Positions 7,166 through 10,435 of a DNA stretch of 10,435 nucleotides are shown piece by piece. The position numbers were made by a program, and so were the translations under genes. The notes beneath the pieces are model-generated. The model made no database searches, was not told the DNA's origin, and saw only the letters and a program-made list of their open reading frames with translations. The DNA is from Candidatus Eiseniibacteriota bacterium (GTDB lineage: Bacteria; Arandabacterota; Arandabacteria; Arandabacterales; Arandabacteraceae): contig JAUVJV010000037.1 of NCBI GenBank assembly GCA_030592245.1, positions 1 to 10,435 of the forward strand, read 5' to 3'. Numbering within the stretch: position 1 is the first letter of the stretch; the number at the start of each line of letters is the position of its first letter.

Positions 7166-7240
7166 GGAAAAAGGGGGACAGACGCCTATTTCGCAAGTCG
7201 AAATAGGTGTCTGTCCCCTTTTTTCTGTCCCCCTTTTTCC
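7166..7240. repeat. nested palindrome filling a convergent gap (REP/MITE-like, probable bidirectional terminator)
   Basis: The inner hairpin pairs 7167-7193 with 7199-7225 (27 bp, 5-base loop CAAGT, two G-T positions at 7173:7219 and 7184:7208). In addition GGAAAAAGGGGGACAG (7166-7181) is perfectly complementary to CTGTCCCCCTTTTTCC (7225-7240), which tandemly repeats the right end of the inner hairpin. The element starts 6 bases after the VOC stop and ends 6 bases before the DUF885 stop codon, so it occupies nearly the whole convergent gap. T-runs follow the stem in both reading directions, as expected of a two-way intrinsic terminator. Its arm is related to that of the element at 4119-4164. 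Confidence 0.75.
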
Positions 7241-7246
7241 TGCGGG

Positions 7247-8890
7247 TCAATCCCCCAGCAACCGCTTACGCATCAGCTTGGGCGGAAGCGACCCGCACCC
7301 CAGGATATTGTCGTGCATCTCCTTAAGCGATAGGTCCGGGTTGGCCCGCCGGTAGCTCTCCACAAGATCGAGAATGGCCAGCTTCCCCATCAGGTAAGAC
7401 TGGGGCTGCGTAGGGGAGCCCGTATACCGGCGAACCTCCGCAAGCGCGTTGGAAGGTTCCAGCTGACACCTATCCACCAGGAAGGCCACGGCATCTTCGA
7501 CCGGCATTCCCCTGGTGTGAAGAGAAACATCGAGAACGATCCGGGCCGCGCGCCAGAGCTGGTCCTTGAGCCTTCCCAGGCGCTGGACGGGACTGGCTAT
7601 GTAGCCAAGCTGCTCCATCATCTCTTCACAGTAGAAAGCCCAGCCCTCAATGAAGAACGTGGAGAGGTAAGAGCCCATCCGCCGGGGAATCGATTCCTGC
7701 CTGTTGGCCCAGACCAGCTGGAGGTGGTGTCCCGGATAAGCTTCGTGTAATGCCGTTACCGGCAGCTTGGCGAAGTTCTGGCCCCTGAGCTTTTCTTTCT
7801 GGACCTCTTCCGGTGCACTGGTATCGACCGGGGTAACAAGGAAAAGCCCATCCTGCTGCTCCTCAAGCACTCCCGGCGGCATATAGGCCGCATATGGAAG
7901 AAGCGGGCGTAAGTATGATGGTGTCTCAATGATCTTAAGAGTCTCTCCCCCGGGGATAGTTGCTATCTCGTGGTCAATCACGTACTGGCGGGCGGATTCC
8001 ATGGCAGCCTGATAGGCTGGAAGCAGGCCCTCTGCCGTGGGATGGTCGGCCTTGGCGTCCTCCATGATCTCCTGGGCCGTCTTGGCGGGATCGATCTCTC
8101 GTGCAACCGCCTTGATCTGTTCCTCTGTCTCGTGGAAAAGGCGCCATCCCGTTTCAAGGAGCTCATCGGCGCCATAGTCGACCATGTGGTTTTCTCTCAA
8201 GAGCTCTTCAAAGAGGTCTTTGCCCGCGGCGAAATCACCATTTGCGTTGGGTAGCACGTCCTTCTCGAGAAAATCCTGAAAATCCCCGATGGCCTTGGCC
8301 GCCTTACCGGAAGCATCTGTGAGGTCAGACTCCAGAGCCTTGGCAGGTCCTTTTGCCAGGGAAGGCAGGAATGTCGTAACGAATGGCCGGGCCTGCTTGG
8401 CCTGCTCAATAGCCACTTCTACCCATACCCGGGGAACATCTTCGGCGACGATGTTGGCTTTGCCCGCCTCAAGCACGCCGGCAACCTCTTTGAGTCTGCA
8501 AATCACGGAGCTGAGGCGATCGGTGAGCGGTGCGAAGTCTTTCATGATGAGCATGAAGAGCCCTCCCATCACCTGGTCGACATAGTGGCCGGGATCGCGC
8601 CTGTGGCCCTGCTTCCTCTCATGGTCGCGGATAATGGACTTGAGCATCTGGCAGACCAGGGTGTGATCGATGTCCGCATCGAGGCTGAAACCGCCGGTAT
8701 CCAGTGCCTGGAGGCCGGAGAGCGTTTCCTTCATCTCGAGGTTATGGGCTTTGAGGGCCTCGGCCGAGTTGTCGGCAACCTTGTCGTCCCAGCGATGGTC
8801 GCCCATATATGTTGCGAGCACTGGATCAAGCTCGAGAAGCCTGTACAGCCACTTCTCGGCATCCTGGTAGAATCCACTCTCAATGTCCAT
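7247..8890 (-). CDS. DUF885 family protein, putative zinc metallohydrolase/peptidase
   Basis: A 547-aa, mostly helical, apparently cytoplasmic protein without signal peptide or membrane segment. It matches the DUF885 family by its hallmark LHEAYPGHHLQ (HExxxGHH, residues 382-389), a metal-binding motif resembling that of gluzincin peptidases, followed by EGWAFYCEEM (415-424), where a third ligand Glu would lie. RRYTGSPTQPQSYLMGK (487-503) is the conserved C-terminal segment. The N-terminus (YRLLELDPVLATYMGDHRWDD) is also typical. Length is usual for the family. Function is inferred as peptide or amide hydrolysis; substrate is unknown. The ATG at 8890 is supported by GAGGAGG at 8898-8904, 7 bases upstream. 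It lies 52 bases downstream of the phosphatase regulator on the same strand, so it could be co-transcribed, although a TATACT hexamer (8910-8905 region) could also provide its own -10. Confidence 0.88.
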   Translation of the reverse strand: MDIESGFYQDAEKWLYRLLELDPVLATYMGDHRWDDKVADNSAEALKAHNLEMKETLSGLQALDTGGFSLDADIDHTLVCQMLKSIIRDHERKQGHRRDPGHYVDQVMGGLFMLIMKDFAPLTDRLSSVICRLKEVAGVLEAGKANIVAEDVPRVWVEVAIEQAKQARPFVTTFLPSLAKGPAKALESDLTDASGKAAKAIGDFQDFLEKDVLPNANGDFAAGKDLFEELLRENHMVDYGADELLETGWRLFHETEEQIKAVAREIDPAKTAQEIMEDAKADHPTAEGLLPAYQAAMESARQYVIDHEIATIPGGETLKIIETPSYLRPLLPYAAYMPPGVLEEQQDGLFLVTPVDTSAPEEVQKEKLRGQNFAKLPVTALHEAYPGHHLQLVWANRQESIPRRMGSYLSTFFIEGWAFYCEEMMEQLGYIASPVQRLGRLKDQLWRAARIVLDVSLHTRGMPVEDAVAFLVDRCQLEPSNALAEVRRYTGSPTQPQSYLMGKLAILDLVESYRRANPDLSLKEMHDNILGCGSLPPKLMRKRLLGD

Positions 8891-8942
8891 GCCGGGTCCT
8901 CCTCAGTATATGCACTCCGTACTCACCATTTGCTGATCGATA

Positions 8943-10082
8943 CTATGCGTCGCCCCTAACCCTGTTACCCTGAGCCGCCAGAAGGGTCATGTCATCCTCA
9001 GGCGGCCGTCCCTTGGTGAACTTGCTGACCTCGTAGAGAATGGTCTTTAATAGTTCGCCGGCATCGGCGGCGCCATCCCTGGCGGCTGAGTTGATACGCT
9101 TCGAACCGAAGATCTCTCCCGCCTCGGCCGCCTCCGACACCCCATCGGTGTAAAGGAGCATCAGCGACCCGGCCTCCCAGCCGACCGTGCATCTCTCCCA
9201 CTTGAGTCCCCGGAGAGCCGGCGATATCAGCGGGCCCGTGGATTCAAGCGGGATGATCGAACCTTCACCGGAGACGATCAGGCCGCCTTCGTGGCCGGCG
9301 TTCACATACTCGACCGAAGCATCAGTCAACGAGATGCGAGCGCAGATTAAGGTCACGAACCTGTGAGACTCAAACGCCGCTATACCCTCGGACACCCTTC
9401 GCACCACGGCCAGCGGATCGTAGCGATCGGCATAAGAAGAACGGAATGCCGATTTCACGATCCCGGTAAGCATCGCGGCAGAGGCGCCGTGGCCTGCAAC
9501 ATCGGCTACAAGAAGCGCCACCACGCCGGATTCCACCGCCGCATAATCATAGAGGTCTCCGGCCACCTCCACGCACGGCTGGTAAGCTGCGCAAATTCTC
9601 AGTCCCTCCGGAACAGCTTCTCTCGGCGGGAGCATGGAGTCCTGAAAGGCCCTGACCTCGGCCAACTGGCTCTCCAGATGGGCGACGTGCATACGGTTAG
9701 TCTCTTCCACGGCCCGGAGCTCCAGGCAACGGTCCACCAGTGTGAGGAGTACCTGGCGGTCGAACGGCTTGCTTATATAGTAGAATGCTTTCTCGCGAAT
9801 GGCGCGGCTCAGTTTCTCATCGATATCGAAAACGCTCCCGGTCATCAGGATGACCTGGACATCCTCGTCTATCGCCTTGAGCTCGTTCATGAGTTCGAAT
9901 CCGTCCATCTCCCCCATGCGGATGTCGATGATGGCGATGTGGGGCCTGAATTCCCGGGCAATCGACAGGGCCTCAATCGAGGAGAGCGAACCACGTATGT
10001 CGTGGTCGCCGCCCAGGATTCTCTCTACGCCGCGGAGCATCGCGGGCTCATCATCCACAACAAGAATCCGCGCCCTGGTCAT
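8943..10082 (-). CDS. response regulator with receiver domain and PP2C-type (SpoIIE/RsbU-like) serine phosphatase output
   Basis: A 379-aa cytoplasmic signalling protein. The receiver domain (1-120) has the acidic pair D10/D11, phospho-acceptor D53 (IIDIRMGEMDG), T81 (LMTGS) and K105 (YISKPFD). A helical, probably coiled-coil linker (about 118-150) leads to a PP2C/SpoIIE domain (150-372). Its metal-site motifs are AGDLYDY (D176), VADVAGHG (D194), YTDGVSEA (D313) and EDDMTLLA (D363/D364). All catalytic Asp residues appear intact. Phosphorylation by the upstream kinase probably switches the phosphatase, as in RsbU/RssB-like partner-switching control, where anti-anti-sigma proteins are dephosphorylated. 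No anti-sigma or anti-anti-sigma gene lies in the window, so the target is inferred. The start ATG at 10082 follows AAGGAGG (10096-10090) with a 7-base spacer and overlaps the kinase stop by 4 bp. Confidence 0.92.
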   Translation of the reverse strand: MTRARILVVDDEPAMLRGVERILGGDHDIRGSLSSIEALSIAREFRPHIAIIDIRMGEMDGFELMNELKAIDEDVQVILMTGSVFDIDEKLSRAIREKAFYYISKPFDRQVLLTLVDRCLELRAVEETNRMHVAHLESQLAEVRAFQDSMLPPREAVPEGLRICAAYQPCVEVAGDLYDYAAVESGVVALLVADVAGHGASAAMLTGIVKSAFRSSYADRYDPLAVVRRVSEGIAAFESHRFVTLICARISLTDASVEYVNAGHEGGLIVSGEGSIIPLESTGPLISPALRGLKWERCTVGWEAGSLMLLYTDGVSEAAEAGEIFGSKRINSAARDGAADAGELLKTILYEVSKFTKGRPPEDDMTLLAAQGNRVRGDA

Positions 10083-10435
10083 TTGCGATCCTCCTTCGCG
10101 CCTTCATCGAGCACGGGCAATTTGAGCCGCAACGTCGTCCCCTTTCCTTCCTTACTTTCGATCGTCATCTCGCCGCCGATGTCCCAGAGGATAGACCTGC
10201 ATATTGAGAGCCCCAGGCCACTTCCATCCTGCTTGGTGCTGTAGAATGGCTCGAAGACCTTGCTTACCACTTCCGGCGGGATGCCCTTGCCTGTGTCGCG
10301 GATTAATACCTCGACCGTGTCCCCGTCGGGCCTGGCAGTGATGTTGAGATCGCCTCCACCGGGCATCGCGTCACTCGCATTGGTGCATATGTTGAGAAAG
10401 AGCTGGGTGAGATCACCCTGAGTACCCCGGATGGC
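10079..10435 (-). CDS. sensor histidine kinase, C-terminal ATPase domain (5' end beyond window)
   Basis: Only the last 118 residues are visible; the open frame continues through the right edge without a start. It holds the whole back half of a HATPase_c domain: N-box around QLFLNICTNASDAM, G1 box DTGKGIP, F box FEPFYSTK and G2 box GSGLGLSI, ending in KLPVLDEGAKEDRK. The ATG at 10366 is internal, because the N-box lies upstream of it in the same frame. The N-box and F-box style (NASDAM, FEPFYSTK) is that of NtrB/PAS-type soluble or PAS-linked kinases. Sensor and dimerisation/His domains are outside the window. The stop overlaps the start of the receiver-PP2C gene (ATGA), indicating translational coupling and a cognate pair. 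Confidence 0.93.
   Translation of the reverse strand, partial: AIRGTQGDLTQLFLNICTNASDAMPGGGDLNITARPDGDTVEVLIRDTGKGIPPEVVSKVFEPFYSTKQDGSGLGLSICRSILWDIGGEMTIESKEGKGTTLRLKLPVLDEGAKEDRK

Noticed and set aside
4105..7240. CRISPR array or phage attachment sites based on the two repeated palindromes
   Set aside because: The copies are single, 3 kb apart, differ in sequence, and no cas, integrase or tRNA gene is present.
8891..8942. Promoter or small gene in the gap between the phosphatase regulator and DUF885
   Set aside because: Only a TATACT hexamer near 8905-8910 stands out, with no credible -35 box, and no open frame or hairpin was seen. It is noted under DUF885 rather than listed as a site.
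9363..10244. 293-codon open frame on the plus strand opposite the kinase and regulator genes
   Set aside because: It spans two strongly recognised genes on the minus strand, including their overlap, and its translation shows no family motif.
10079..10366. Short stand-alone ATPase protein starting at ATG 10366
   Set aside because: The frame stays open to the window edge and encodes the conserved N-box upstream of this ATG, so it is the end of a longer kinase.

Overview
This is a GC-rich bacterial window with six complete protein genes, or near-complete domains of them, plus one gene cut by the right edge. No rRNA, tRNA, CRISPR array, integrase or transposase gene was seen. The organism is probably an uncultured or little-studied bacterium. 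The large secreted protein at the left ends in a FlgD-type Ig domain of the kind common in the FCB (Fibrobacteres-Chlorobi-Bacteroidetes) group and allied candidate phyla. That placement is an inference from one protein; no marker gene here fixes the phylum.

Layout. 59-4093 (+): a very large secreted GH57-type glycoside hydrolase with several accessory beta-domains. 4094-4218: an intergenic stretch dominated by a perfect 46-bp palindrome. 4219-5322 (+): a threonine-synthase-type PLP enzyme, converging on 5342-6691 (-), a 12-TM MFS transporter. 6692-6766: the divergent control region between the MFS gene and 6767-7159 (+), a small VOC/glyoxalase-fold protein. 7160-7246: a convergent gap almost filled by a second, nested palindrome. 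7247-8890 (-): a DUF885 putative metallohydrolase. 8943-10082 (-): a receiver + PP2C (SpoIIE/RsbU-type) phosphatase response regulator. 10079-10435 (-): the C-terminal ATPase domain of a histidine kinase whose start lies beyond the window.

How the genes work together. The only clear functional unit is the kinase/phosphatase pair. The kinase stop overlaps the regulator start by 4 bp (ATGA), so they are almost certainly co-transcribed and act as a two-component system whose output is protein-serine dephosphorylation, probably of an anti-anti-sigma factor encoded elsewhere. DUF885 follows 52 bp downstream on the same strand and may share the transcript. The other genes look like independent metabolic or transport functions.

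The most interesting non-coding signal is a pair of intergenic palindromes (around 4119-4164 and 7166-7240). They differ in sequence but share an 18-base arm consensus, GGGGWCAGRYACCKATTT, identical at 14 of 18 positions. They look like members of one family of dispersed REP/MITE-like elements that settle next to stop codons. I found no defence system or other clearly new multi-gene system here.
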